Source of the DNA: Talaromyces rugulosus
Taxonomy: Eukaryota > Ascomycota > Eurotiomycetes > Eurotiales > Trichocomaceae
NCBI RefSeq assembly: GCF_013368755.1
Contig: NC_049565.1
Span: 62,001 to 126,000, forward strand
Reading direction: 5' to 3'
DNA: 64,000 bases
Under the pieces are notes generated by a model. It saw only the letters and a list, made by a program, of their open reading frames with translations, was not told where the DNA came from and did not search any database. Within the stretch, counting starts at the first letter, position 1; each line of letters starts with the position of its first letter. A program made the position numbers and the translations under genes. Of this stretch, positions 1 to 10,689 are shown piece after piece.

Positions 1-154
1 ACAGAAGAGAAGAAATGGAGTGAGCTGTCTCTGGTTGTATTCATCCCGGCTTGTGGTGTTCCGAGACATCTAGAACCATGGACTACATCAGTATTAATAT
101 CCATCTGAGATCAAGATAGTACATACTTGAGATCAGTCTGAAGAACCAAATCTA

Positions 155-523
155 TTACTTGCTGGTGCATTTCGAGCCATCACCAACGAAGCAATAGGCC
201 ACGTATTCCTCCCAGACGACAAACTCAACTTTAGGGGGAGACTTGGAGAAGTCGGCGTTCACTGTGCCGTTGCAGACCGATGACTCGCCGGCCCTGTAAG
301 CACCGATTTCCGAGCAGTAGGGGCCTGCATCGACAACTGCACTCCCCTTGCAGCCACCGTCGAACTCAGTCTCAATCTCGAGGGCGCAGCCTCCTCCGTG
401 CGTGGTGTTGATGTTTACAAGGCTGAAGTTGGTGATGGGAGCAGTTGTGTTGGCAGCAGGGGTGGCAGAGGCAACACTGGCCAAGACGGCGAGGACAGCG
501 GCGAGGGTCTTGGGCGCGTACAT
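155..523 (-). CDS. small cysteine-rich secreted protein
   Basis: Single-exon gene for about 122 residues. The ATG at 521-523 is chosen because it is followed by a clean signal peptide (short basic start, then an Ala/Val/Leu-rich core ending in a SASA-type cleavage region). Further upstream codons in the same frame give a non-hydrophobic extension and are probably 5' UTR. The mature part has six cysteines, two early N-glycosylation sites (NTT, NFS) and no enzyme motif. Small size, secretion and an even number of cysteines are usual for effector-like or surface proteins of ascomycetes, but no named family is recognised. Function is unknown; export is inferred with good confidence. Confidence 0.7.
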   Translation of the reverse strand: MYAPKTLAAVLAVLASVASATPAANTTAPITNFSLVNINTTHGGGCALEIETEFDGGCKGSAVVDAGPYCSEIGAYRAGESSVCNGTVNADFSKSPPKVEFVVWEEYVAYCFVGDGSKCTSK

Positions 524-1223
524 TTTGGATTTTAATGTAATGGTTCCTGGAAGGGAATGTAAAATGTTTGTAATTGTATTGGTGGTGAAAAAAAATCTGC
601 TCTGGGGATCAACGTCTTTATTTATACTATCGATCATGGACTAGTTTGTAATAACATATCTTAAAGGGGTATGTCGTAACCTTTGTAGGAGCAATTTAAG
701 GCCTACTTTAGATCCAACAAACTTCTGCGGTAGAATAAATATTGGGCTGAAAAAGAAGTCATCATACGCGGTTTGGCTTATATACCTGTCTAGATAGATC
801 TAACTTGCGCTTTTTGAACCTGGGAATTCGTTTCTTCTATTGAAAATCGGCTAATGTTGATTTCTGTGGATATAATCCAAATCTATTGTTTTAGAGTAAA
901 AGTATATAGTATAACTTGACGCCCAAGTCAAATATTGTGCAATCCTGGCCCAAATATTGAACTAGCTCTTTAAAATAACTCCCTAAATCTTGGATCAACA
1001 ACAATATAGTGACTAAAAGACTAAAAAATCAGTAAAAAGTACTAAAAACCATGCATCCGGTAATTTATGTTGGGTTTTGGCGAAGCCAAGCCACTACATA
1101 TGTATTGTTCAGGTTTTGTAGTCCATCCTTGCAGTTCTTTATCAATAGAGGGCCCGGTCTCAAGGGTAAATGCATAGTAAGCCTCAACAATATTAATTAT
1201 AGTCAGTATGTGTTGGATAATAA

Positions 1224-1622
1224 TAGAGACTTTTAGCAAACGGCCCCTAAAGAAAATTTCTGGCCGAACTTCAAAATTGGGTCTAGTTGAAATAAATATG
1301 GTTTAGTCGATTTTAGAATTACACTGGCAGACTTATTTAAGAGCTATTCTACGGAGTAATAATTAGGATCTAATAAAATATTTAACATTAAAAAAACTAC
1401 ACTAAGCTATATTAAACGACACTAATTACAAGACCTTTCTAATTAAGAAGGTTTTCTACCTAAGAGAACTATTCTCCTATCTTAAACCCCTTTTTAGTCC
1501 TAGACAGTCTTCCTAATCGGATTATCGGATAACACCACTCACCACCTAAAATTCCCCACTACATCCCGATTTAGAAGGTCTCCCAAAAGTTCTCTTTGGG
1601 GGCCGTTTGCTAAAAGTCTCTA
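1224..1622. mobile_element. MITE-like element with about 38-bp terminal inverted repeats
   Basis: The left end (1224-1262, beginning TAGAGACTTTTAGCAAACGG) and right end (about 1585-1622) are inverted copies of each other with only a few mismatches. Both ends terminate in TA, as expected for Tc1/mariner-type insertion at TA. The 399-bp interior has no coding capacity. I infer a non-autonomous DNA transposon; the superfamily is uncertain. Confidence 0.6.
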
Positions 1623-2574
1623 ATACGAACTGACCAAAGGGTGGAAGGCTTTTTGGTTACATATGTGGCGCGAACATACTGGGGTACATACTAGTTGACC
1701 AACTGTCCCGCCGCATTCAATAGGATAGGGTCAAAAAGATGACAGGGATAATGTTACTTCCGTTGGTATCACCTAAACCCTGGTTTTGTCTAGACTTGGA
1801 CAGGCGACCAGGTCACCTGAGGTCAGGTAATCGGGCTGTCACTTTTTGCGGATCAGTCGATCCGAAGAATCCCGATGGACCCTGTCATCATTTAGCTTCA
1901 ATAATACTTGTTTTGGGTAAATATTGATGTTTATTCAAAAAAAGGGTCGAAACTTACATTAAATAGATCTTAGCTTGGCACCAATACAAGGGTCACAAGA
2001 GTTAACTTTTACGATAACTCCGATCTTGAAGAGTTCATTCACTTTACAGACTGTCTGTCTGTCTATGAAATCGACCATAAACCATTCGCATATCGAAATT
2101 AACCCCTAATAGAATTATCTAGAAACTCTTTAGCCTTAATTTTATTCTGTTGGTCAACTAACAGATTCGCGGAACAACGAGCCAGTCAGATTCTCCAACA
2201 ATATTTTAAGCCAATAGTGATTACTACCAACATTGAAGGATGTAACTTGAAGGATGCCCATATAACTAATGACCATTTAACTAATTTTTCCATGGTTCCA
2301 TTAACACAATTATTATTAATGAAGTATCTTGAAGAGGATTGATGCGCGCACTCCCCCTCTCTTCCTAAACCATCATGGCTGCGAAATCAGATTTCCTAGT
2401 AAATTATTAGTATATATATATATAACCCCACCCCCCTAAGCCTCACTAATCTGTGCGCACAAGCCTGCAGGCCAGCCTGCAAGCTTCCTCAGTACGTTGT
2501 CAACCCCCTCTATATGGACTCACTAAACAGCTTATAGACTTCCCTGCAAGCTTCTTAAAAGTTTCCTTAGCATA

Positions 2575-2594
2575 CCCCCCCCCCCCCCCCCCCC
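2575..2594 (+). repeat. 20-bp poly-C tract
   Basis: Uninterrupted run of 20 C in otherwise AT-rich DNA. It may be length-polymorphic or partly an assembly artefact. Confidence 0.9.
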
Positions 2595-3012
2595 AATTTT
2601 AAAGCTAGTCCAGAAAAGGAAAAAAAGCAACTTTTACAGTTTTATAGCGTTTAACAGCTAATAAGGGCATTTTAATTTACAGCTGCCAGAACCCGTATAA
2701 ATAATTGTAATAGTGGAGCGAAGCTCCACGATTAGGAAATATAAACATATCAATATTCTGCAACTTGCGAGCAGTTTTTTACTTATAAGCGGTTTACAAC
2801 GTCACTACATTGCCAATACATCGCAAAAAGTCAATACACTTAAAAAATCGGATACATATCAACTTTTGCAATGGTAAGGTATATATAGATTTCTAACAAC
2901 GTTGCAAAACCATACAACATTGCAGAATGGTATCCGCGTTCCCCCAAAATCGGGTACTGGAGATAATACTTTTTTAATTAAAAGAAAATTTTTCTTTAAT
3001 AATAGTATAAAC

Positions 3013-3096
3013 TGTGAGAACCGGTGCACTACCAGGGCCAGCACCAACTGCTTGGCCTAAGGGCTATATCTGTTTCCTATAAGAATAGGGCAATGA
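3013..3096 (+). repeat. LTR-like repeat copy 1
   Basis: 84-bp block starting TGTGAGAAC and ending near AGGGCAATGA. It aligns end to end with 9531-9614, and most differences are transitions. The TG start and repeated occurrence suggest a fragment of a retrotransposon LTR hit by repeat-induced mutation. No complete element is present. Confidence 0.5.
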
Positions 3097-3319
3097 CTCC
3101 AATTCAAACTGTAGTTTAATAGAAGAGATTTATATATACATATAAGTTCAATCCACAGGGGATCTACACGCAGGAACCTACAAAGGTGCCAAATTTGTAA
3201 GGGGTGTTGAAAGGTCTGATTATTTCTCTTGTAAAGCACGTTTTCATATTCAGTACTCAGTGAGAAACCTTTCACATCGCTGTCTTGACCAAAATCCTAA
3301 GCCAAAGCCCAACCACACC

Positions 3320-5083
3320 ATGATGCGTTTACAGACGCTCTTACAAGTTTTCGTTTCCGCAGGTTCATTAGTATCCGCAAAGTCCTGTCGGTGCCGTCCT
3401 TCAGAACCTTGCTGGCCTCCTAACATAGAATGGCAGAACTTGAACCAAACATGCCATGGTAATTTGCACGCATTGAACCCGGTCGGGTCGTCTGTCACGG
3501 TTCCACGTTTGACGTGCACGCATGTAATACCATACAAGACCAGTATAGCTCTATTTGGCGATCAGCTGAACTAAGTATGGTGCCATGATAACAAAACTAC
3601 AAATGGGAGAAAAAAGGTTGCAAGCTAATCAAGTGATACATAGCCGCTGTGAAATGGCCAAACTGGGAGGCGTGGCCGGAACAGAACCAGTCATGTTACG
3701 TCGACAGTCACAAGCCCATACCGTGTGGCCAAGGGCGAGTATCCCTGTACTCCATACAAGCTAAACCACCGGAATATATCTAGGCTGGTGTGCGCTTTGC
3801 AGCGCAGCATAATTTGCGACTAGTTATCCGGAATACTGGACATGGCTTTGCGGGCCGATCCGTGGCTCCAGAATCGCTACAAATCAACACGCATTTGATG
3901 ACCGATAAGGTGATTCATAAAATTTTCCAGCCTGCCGGCTCCAACGGCACTGGAAATGGCCTTGCTGTTACCTTTGGGGCAGGTGTTCAGCTATGTGACA
4001 TGTACATGTGGTTGGGTGAACATGACATTATGGTCGTAGGTGGTCCGTCGCATGGCGTGGGTATCGCTGGAGAATATATTCAAGGAGGAGGACACTCTTT
4101 ACTTTCTGCTATCGCAGGCATGGCCTTTGACAACGAGCTGAAGTTTACTGTGGGTACCGCCGATGTGAGTAAAAGAAAACATAATCCCATGATAGTCAAC
4201 TCTAATAGTTATTACAGGGTAAGCATGTCACCGCCAATGCCTACCAGAACGCCGACCTCTTCTAGGCTCTACGCGGAGGTGGTAGAGGAACCTAAAGAGC
4301 TGTCACCACAGTTACAGTACAAGCCTTTGATGAATTGCCCTTTATTAGTTTTTCTCTGGCTGGCTTCGCATCTTTCGGTGCAGAGGGCTACTGGAAGGCA
4401 GTGGAGCGTTTCCACGTATTTCTCCCCAAATTTAGCCTGGCTGATGGCAGTATGTATTACTGGTTGATGCCCGATCTTGAAGATAGTAGCTTCGGCCATG
4501 TGTCTGAAATGACTGCTTCTGGTGGCTTTGGTAATAAATCTAGCAAGGCCACTACTAACAAACGAATAAACCAGCTCGTCAAAGAGCTTGGTGATATCAC
4601 TAGTATTTCTTTCAACCACACTTCGACTATCTCGCCAAAAGTATCAACTATGTATGTGACATCAAACAGGGCTCCTGATGCAGTAGGGCAAAGCGCCATT
4701 CTCGGCTCGCGCATCGTAACGCGGGGCTTGCTAGAGTCCGCTGACTGACCACACAAAGTGACAGTCGCTCTGCGCAGCTTGCGCATATATTCCGGCAATA
4801 CAGTTCAAGGCCAAAATGTTGTCCAGGGTCTTGTCGTAGCAGGCCCGGCCGTGTGGGCAAATGCGGACAAGATTGACAGTGCGCTGCACCCTATCTGGCG
4901 GAAGGCGCTGCTGCAAATCGTCCTAGCACTTGAATGGAACGATGGCACATCAATCGCGGATCAGCGAGAAATACAGAAGAACTTGATAGAGGTGGAAATT
5001 CCAATTTTGAAGAAGCCAGTCCGGACGGCGGCACGTACCTAAATGAGGCCGGGAGACGTGGCCGACTCGCTAGTCATGGATGA
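3320..5083 (+). pseudogene. berberine-bridge-type FAD-linked oxidoreductase, pseudogene
   Basis: Remnant of a secreted FAD oxidase of the BBE/FAD_binding_4 family, often found in fungal secondary-metabolite clusters. The ATG at 3320 starts a signal peptide followed by the CRCRPSEPCWP motif usual in this family. Then follow a WPEQNQSCYVDSH-like block, the RNTGH FAD-site motif, the GGPSHGVGIAGEYIQGGGHS segment and a WYWKAVERFH-like substrate-domain block. An intron fits at 4165-4217. The gene is broken many times: frameshift before 3580, TAG at 3781-3783 where Gln is expected, TAG at 4263-4265 where the Trp of the LFWALRGGG motif is expected, TAA at 4293-4295, a further stop near 4746 and a late frameshift at the GTYLNEA motif. 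The C-terminal flavin-domain end is missing. The family call is secure and the gene is clearly dead. Confidence 0.85.
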
Positions 5084-5495
5084 CTGGACGACCTCCGGTA
5101 CAGCTCGAATAGATATAGCTTGAAGTCCTAAGTATCATTTCTTACTTAGTGTGTGGTCGCGCAACATAGCATATATTTCCGCCATTATTCATGCTAGCAC
5201 CAGGAGTATAAACGAATGCCAACCGGACGATCCATGAAGGGGAATAAATAACACAGCATGGGATACCTACAAATCAACTTGTATTTATTCGACCATACGC
5301 CGGGAGGTACAAGGATGTACGTTCTAATATGAACTAAAGGGAATGTACTTACAGCTTTGATAGACAAGAAAGATGGAGCGGCCAGGAGACTTTCCAAACG
5401 ATATTTTGCCATGAAGATGTAATTCAAAGAGTTACGATAGGCCGGCAATATTTGAAATAAACAACGGTTTGAGAGAATCAATTTATTTAGTATAA

Positions 5496-7271
5496 CTAGC
5501 TTTCGTCCTCCGAGTCTTTCATTTCGAAAGATGTCATACGCTTTAGAGGACGTGAGAGCTTCAGCCAAAGTTCGTTATCCGAATCATCATCTTCAATATA
5601 CAAGTAGCTAGTATCCGCGCTATCATTGTAGATTCCGCTGGATTCGTCTTCAATCTTCTGCGCAGTTTCAGTTGACAGCCACATGTATCTCTCCACAATT
5701 CCCGGGTCAGCCGGCTGACCGCCATAGATACCAGGAGAGCCCCATTCGTCTCTGGGATGCTGCCCCCGAGGAACAACCATATCAGAAAATTGGATAGAAG
5801 AATGGGCAAAAGAATCTCTTGGCTCCAAATCAGGCTGTAAACTTGCTTCCACGGTGGTATCGTAAGGGCCGAACTCTGAGATTTCTCTGTTCCCAATGGA
5901 GCGCTCCCTGACAAACTCCTCTAGATATTTGAGGTAGAACGGGGTTCTGCTCTGTTTAGCAGCCTCAAAGAAGGATTCGCGTGGAGGGGGCCTCAACGAC
6001 CTGAAAAGCGATTTATAGTCACAAAGTATGGCAGTGATCGCAATTTGGTGTCTCATGGACGGACACTTGCTAGCCAGCTCACGCAAAGTATCCTCATGAG
6101 GTCTTACCGGCCACCAGATAAGCCAAGGAAGGCACTCAGAGTCATCCTCAAGGTCAGAGATATCATTGTTCATGATTTTGCGAGCATTTATCGCTGTGAG
6201 AATCTCGCGACACTCGCGCTCATTGCCTTCGCTGAGCAATTTACCTGGGAGAATGATTCGCCTAGGGTTGGTTTCCAGCTGATTGGTCCACCATCGGGCA
6301 AAACTTGTATGGTGATAAATCCCACGAAGAATACAACTGTATTCAGTTTCCGTTCTGAGCCTCCGTGGGTGCATCAACCGAGCGTATCTATCCACATTAC
6401 CCTCCCATGCAGCCATTTGCGTTGGAAGGCGTTTGTCAAGAACTGGAAGATCAGACGGAAGAGGCATCCACAAATGCTCAGAGTCTCCTGGGCCGAGTTT
6501 CGCATCGCGATCTACTTTGCTGGCTTTTTCTTTCAACCCAATAAATCCATCTTCCTCAATGTCAATATCATCTGCAGTTGTATCCGGCAAGTTCTTGGGA
6601 GGAAGGACACGCCGGGCCAAAGCCCGTCGGGGCTTCATATTGCCGTTGAGAAACGCGGGTGCCTGTGGGCTTTCAAGGTTAACCGATCGAGTGAAATCAT
6701 CCATAACAGCCCATCTTTGAGGGGCCGACATTATGATTTTGTAGATGTCGGCGTCTTCGGCAGCATTGCGGGCTTCTTCAGCAATAGATACGTCTGGCAG
6801 AAGATCCAATTCTTTGTAAAGATTCGTATACCAAGCAGCAGCACATGCGCGGCCGACTTGATAGCGCATCGATGGATATCGACGGGCAAGCTCGCGGTAG
6901 GTTTCTTCCGATGCAGGTTCTGGATACCAAATGCAGTATGGCTCGGTGGCAGGATGTTGCATATTGGGGATGATGTTACTCATTATCAGGCGAGCATTGC
7001 GGGCGCGAGAAAACTGATGAGCCTGGCTATCCTCGCCGGAGCATAGCTCAATGATTGCCGGGCTTGTTGCAAATTGGAGTGAATCACGGATCCCGCGAAT
7101 GACTGCTCTACGATGCCAAAAAGAGGTCACATCGGACGGGACTTTTTCCCCCTTTATTGCTGCAATGCATTGACCCAGGTCGTATTCAGCGGGTTGTTTC
7201 TTGCCCGTGTGGACTGGTAGGTCCGTGGAGGAAATGTCAGGGCTTTCCCCGACAACCTGGGTAGTTGTCAT
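5496..7271 (-). CDS. hypothetical protein with two internal repeat domains
   Basis: Uninterrupted 591-residue frame. The ATG at 7269-7271 is used because the longer frame upstream begins with GTG only. I recognise no named family. The protein contains two copies of one domain, about residues 30-195 and 280-450. Both have an Arg/Ile-rich helix, then a shared ARxIMxN block, then a tryptophan block (W-Y/W-P followed by P and E-x-T), then RELAxxxPSMRxQ, and an acidic linker lies between them. The last 100 residues are acidic and low in complexity. There is no signal peptide or membrane segment, so it is probably intracellular. Length and codon use look those of a real gene. The opposite strand also has a 333-codon frame, which I take as a shadow. 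Confidence 0.75.
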   Translation of the reverse strand: MTTTQVVGESPDISSTDLPVHTGKKQPAEYDLGQCIAAIKGEKVPSDVTSFWHRRAVIRGIRDSLQFATSPAIIELCSGEDSQAHQFSRARNARLIMSNIIPNMQHPATEPYCIWYPEPASEETYRELARRYPSMRYQVGRACAAAWYTNLYKELDLLPDVSIAEEARNAAEDADIYKIIMSAPQRWAVMDDFTRSVNLESPQAPAFLNGNMKPRRALARRVLPPKNLPDTTADDIDIEEDGFIGLKEKASKVDRDAKLGPGDSEHLWMPLPSDLPVLDKRLPTQMAAWEGNVDRYARLMHPRRLRTETEYSCILRGIYHHTSFARWWTNQLETNPRRIILPGKLLSEGNERECREILTAINARKIMNNDISDLEDDSECLPWLIWWPVRPHEDTLRELASKCPSMRHQIAITAILCDYKSLFRSLRPPPRESFFEAAKQSRTPFYLKYLEEFVRERSIGNREISEFGPYDTTVEASLQPDLEPRDSFAHSSIQFSDMVVPRGQHPRDEWGSPGIYGGQPADPGIVERYMWLSTETAQKIEDESSGIYNDSADTSYLYIEDDDSDNELWLKLSRPLKRMTSFEMKDSEDES

Positions 7272-8151
7272 GAAGATAAACAGCACAGGGGCGTGAGGCT
7301 GATGGGGTTGAAAGAAAAGAGGGGGAAAGGCAGATTCTTGAAGAAGTGGAACGTGTTGTACCCTACAGGAATTTATTGGCTAGGCCGACAGTAAAATTGA
7401 TACTTGAAGCGTTTTATTAAACTTGTCTCCCTGAACTCTGAAGTTTAATCCTTAGTCTTATTGGTCACGTAAATCAGATTGGTTTCCGGCCCCCAGTGCC
7501 GCATGCCCTGCATACACTGTATCGTAAACTTACAAGCCGGCACTTGAAGTGGGCTGTACAGTATGTGATTTGCCGACGTGTGTACTACTAATACTCCCCG
7601 CTATGTGCCACGTGGTGCAGGTCGTAGATGACTAGATGTGTCAACGATGAAGGTGCCGAAGGTGGGCAAGCTAATACGACCAACTTTTCATTTTCACAGG
7701 ATGCGCACTTGGTCTTTCCCCCCTGCCCTCGCTAGGGCGCTTTCCGACTTTTGTCGTTGAACTCGACCTAGTCCGCCGTAGTCCGGTATGCGGGGCATGG
7801 CCCAAAGTCATGACGTAGTCACAAAACCACCGCAGCTCAGCACCTTTCGCTTCATCAACAATCCATATGGAATTTATCTGTACATTTGGTGTACGATTAT
7901 GCAACTGCTATTTCTGGGTTCCTGGCTTCGGATGGGGCGCGACCCTGACATTCATGCGCAAATCTACTACGATTCAACTTCTGTGGTTATCTACTGGTCC
8001 ATCGTACAATCCGACCAGAAATTTCTTCCTAGAGTATGATTACACTTGGTTTTAATTCATGCTTGACTTCAGTATTGTATTAACGGTCCAATATTGTTAT
8101 TAGTGATGACACTTCTCCGCCACTGTCCAAAAGCCACCATCATGAGGAGAG
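7272..8151. other. intergenic region between divergent genes
   Basis: No gene found. This 880-bp stretch separates the two-repeat protein (minus) from the GPCR (plus) and should hold both promoters. Short frames of 60-80 codons in it lack family resemblance or splice partners. Confidence 0.5.
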
Positions 8152-9426
8152 ATGCTGTTGACAGAGAACCAACTCTTAGCCATCTCAGTCACTGAGCGCG
8201 TCTGCTCAGCCATCTCAATAGCCAGTGCCTGCGCTGCCATATCGACATACCTAATATGTAAGAAGTGTCGGAAGACTATTATCAACCGGCTGATATTCTA
8301 CGCTTTGTTGGGTAATATCGTGCTTGATGTCGGAACTCTCATCGCACGATCTGCAATATCGCAGGGGGCGCAAAGTTCGCTGTGCCAGCTTCAAGCATTC
8401 CTAATTCAATGGTCGGCACATCCCATGCAATGGATTAATAACCTAAAATGACATAATTTGTTGACTGAATATGTGTACGTAGGTTTTTCCCGGCGGATGC
8501 GATATGGGCCCTTTGCATAGCATGGAACGTTTATCTAATAGTCTTGCGCGGATATGACTATGACCAACTGCGACAGTTAGAGTGGATATATGTTCCGATA
8601 TGTTACCTGCTCCCGTTTATTCCAGCCTTTACCTTCCTTTTCGTTCACACAGCAGAAAGAGGGAGAGTTTATGGCCCAGCGGTGGTACGTTTACCTTCGG
8701 GATTGAGTTGCTTAGATCCTGTTGTAACCGTTGATTAATCCTTTTTATCAGCTGGAGTGTTGGATTGCTACCACGTGGGACATACTTCGGATTGCAGCTC
8801 TCTACGGCCCTGTTTGGTTTTGCATCGTCCTAATATTCGCCATATATATTCGCGTGGGTCTACACATCTATTCGCGTTACAAACAGCTTCTACGGGTCTC
8901 GAGTAATCACTCCGGCATCGAGGGCCCACGCCGGATCGGGACCTCCTCCACGACCGAGAGATACGAGATGGCTGTGGCGGTATCCCTTGAAGCTGGGGAG
9001 AGTAGGCTCCAGAGACAAGAAACAGCCACGGGATCATTTACCCTCACCACCACTCGTGATAGTATACACTCAAATCTCGACATTGCAGCTTACGCGTATT
9101 TAAGATACGCTTTCCTTTTCTTTATAGCTTTGCTCGTCACTTGGGTTTGTCCATTACTACCTTTCCTCGGTGGTATATTCTCTGTCTGGCTAACGACAGC
9201 TTCACAGGTTCCATCTTCGGCAAACCGCTTATCTACATTAATCAGCCCCAACTACGTAAGTTTTGGGCTACAATATACTGCGGCCTTTGTCATTCCGCTG
9301 CAGGGATTTTGGAACAGCCTTATCTATTTCAATATCTCTCGGAGGGAATGCAAAGCTCTCTTTATCCACGCTCGTGATGATATTGCATTGAAAGTGAAAA
9401 GGTTATTCGACAACACCGTTGAATAA
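8152..9426 (+). CDS. class-E cAMP-receptor-like GPCR (Git3/Dicty_CAR type)
   Basis: Exons 8152-8411, 8483-8684 and 8752-9426 join in phase to give 378 residues. The joins restore smooth protein sequence (FLIQW-FFPADAIW and YGPAV-LECWIA). The first intron has a weak GTCGGC donor; the second has a normal GTACGT donor. Seven hydrophobic segments can be placed, with a conserved Cys before helix 3 (SLCQLQAF), the FFPADAIWALCIAWNVY helix-3 block, and a long third cytoplasmic loop rich in Ser/Thr/Arg between helices 5 and 6. Helix 7 is followed by a short basic tail. This layout is typical of fungal cAMP-receptor-like receptors, which act at the plasma membrane, probably through heterotrimeric G proteins. 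The ligand is unknown. No break is seen. Confidence 0.85.
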
Positions 9427-9530
9427 TGTGAGAACATTATGGCCTGGCCGTTCAACTTAGATTTTGCCCGATAGCTTCTTATAATTGTTGAAAGATTTAA
9501 GTTAATAGAAAGCTTATCCAAGCTACTAAT

Positions 9531-9614
9531 TGTGAGAACTAGTACACTACTGGGGGCCTCATTAACTGCTTAACCGAGGAGCTACACCAGTTTCCTATAG
9601 AGAATAGGACAATA
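9531..9614 (+). repeat. LTR-like repeat copy 2
   Basis: 84-bp block starting TGTGAGAACTAGTACAC, homologous along its whole length to 3013-3096. Differences are mostly C/T and A/G. It lies directly before the foldback element at 9673-10106. Confidence 0.5.
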
Positions 9615-9672
9615 ATATAAAAAGTTCCAGGCTCGGGAAAGCCTGTTTCTTGTCTCAGACATCAGAAGCTTT

Positions 9673-10106
9673 GTGTAAGGCGGGTGGTGCCTGGAAGGAC
9701 TATATATGAGGGTATTGGAACCTACCAGGCTCTTACTAGAAAGCTACTCGGTATTAAGACAGTATAAAGTAAACGAGATAAGGAATATAGATTATTGTAA
9801 AGTGCCAGGCTCGGGAATTCCTGTAGATTCCCAGCTCGTTAAGTTGATAGATCACAAACGAGGAAATTATCCCTCATATACGTGAGATACAATCTAATTA
9901 GCGAGTATGAACCTTTCCAGATAATGTTTATAATCTTGAGGCCCTATCCCGAGGGGTAGGGGGCTTCAAGCGGATTATTCTGAATCAATATAACCTATAT
10001 TCCTTATCCTATTTACTGTATATAGCTTCGATACCGAGTAGCCTCCTAGCCAGGTCCTAGTAGCTTCCAACTAGTCCTTCCAGACATCACCCGCTTTACG
10101 TAATAT
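9673..10106. repeat. large imperfect foldback palindrome
   Basis: The left arm (about 9673-9797) and right arm (about 9985-10106) are inverted copies of one sequence of about 120 bp. Shared blocks include GGAAGGACTA, GCTACTCGGTAT and GATAAGGAATATAG in opposite orientation. They flank a spacer of about 190 bp. Arms differ by small indels and by many transitions. This may be a foldback transposon, or two retroelement fragments inserted head to head. No open frame is present. Confidence 0.7.
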
Positions 10107-10689
10107 AATGCCAATCATACTATTTTTAAATTTTAATTAGGGCTATTTCTAACGTTGACCAAGAACCATAAAAGTGCTATATGGATTAAATGTATAATAT
10201 ATTATGTCGACTAGTGTTAATCCTGTGTTACATGCTTCTATGCTGTGCTGGGGCCCTTCGAGCTAAGCCGACTCTATGTATGATGAAAACAAAACAAGCT
10301 CGTCAGCGCTGTCAGAGAACAATAAGTGATGCTAGCCAGGCTTTAGTGGGCTTGTTATATTTAACATCGCGTGATCCAAAGCAGAAAAACAAGCCATTGT
10401 CTAGGGTGCTAAGTCCCAAACACCGCAAAAAAAGCTGCCCTTTAAGTTCTATCTTTATACGATCAGTCATAAATTTCGTTTATAGACTACGAGGAACATA
10501 TTGGATGAAGTGACAGTGTACACATCGTCGAGGACGAAGGCGGAGCCTCACGGAAACACGGCTACAGTGAAGACATCAATTGATGATCTTCGAGCTGATA
10601 TTTATCTGGCCGAGATAGCTAGAAGCATGTTTACGACTTTAGGAAGCCAATCCCCCTCCAAGATGCTAATGCAGCGCTGCGCTACCTAA

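Larger units (their letters stand above)
661..3012. other. AT-rich intergenic stretch with degenerate repeats
   Basis: No convincing gene. Open frames here are short, rich in Ile/Tyr/Asn and do not splice into longer proteins. The stretch holds a MITE-like element (1224-1622), a TA run near 2411-2423, a 20-bp poly-C tract and a small hairpin (stem at 2713-2719 and 2723-2729). The composition fits an old transposon graveyard. Confidence 0.6.

Noticed and set aside
2713..2729. 7-bp hairpin GTGGAGC / GCTCCAC
   Set aside because: Too short to assign as a terminator or RNA in a eukaryotic intergenic region.
6045..7046. 333-codon plus-strand frame opposite the two-repeat protein
   Set aside because: It lies wholly antisense to a 591-residue frame with internal protein repeats and has no domain or splice partners. 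Shadow frame.
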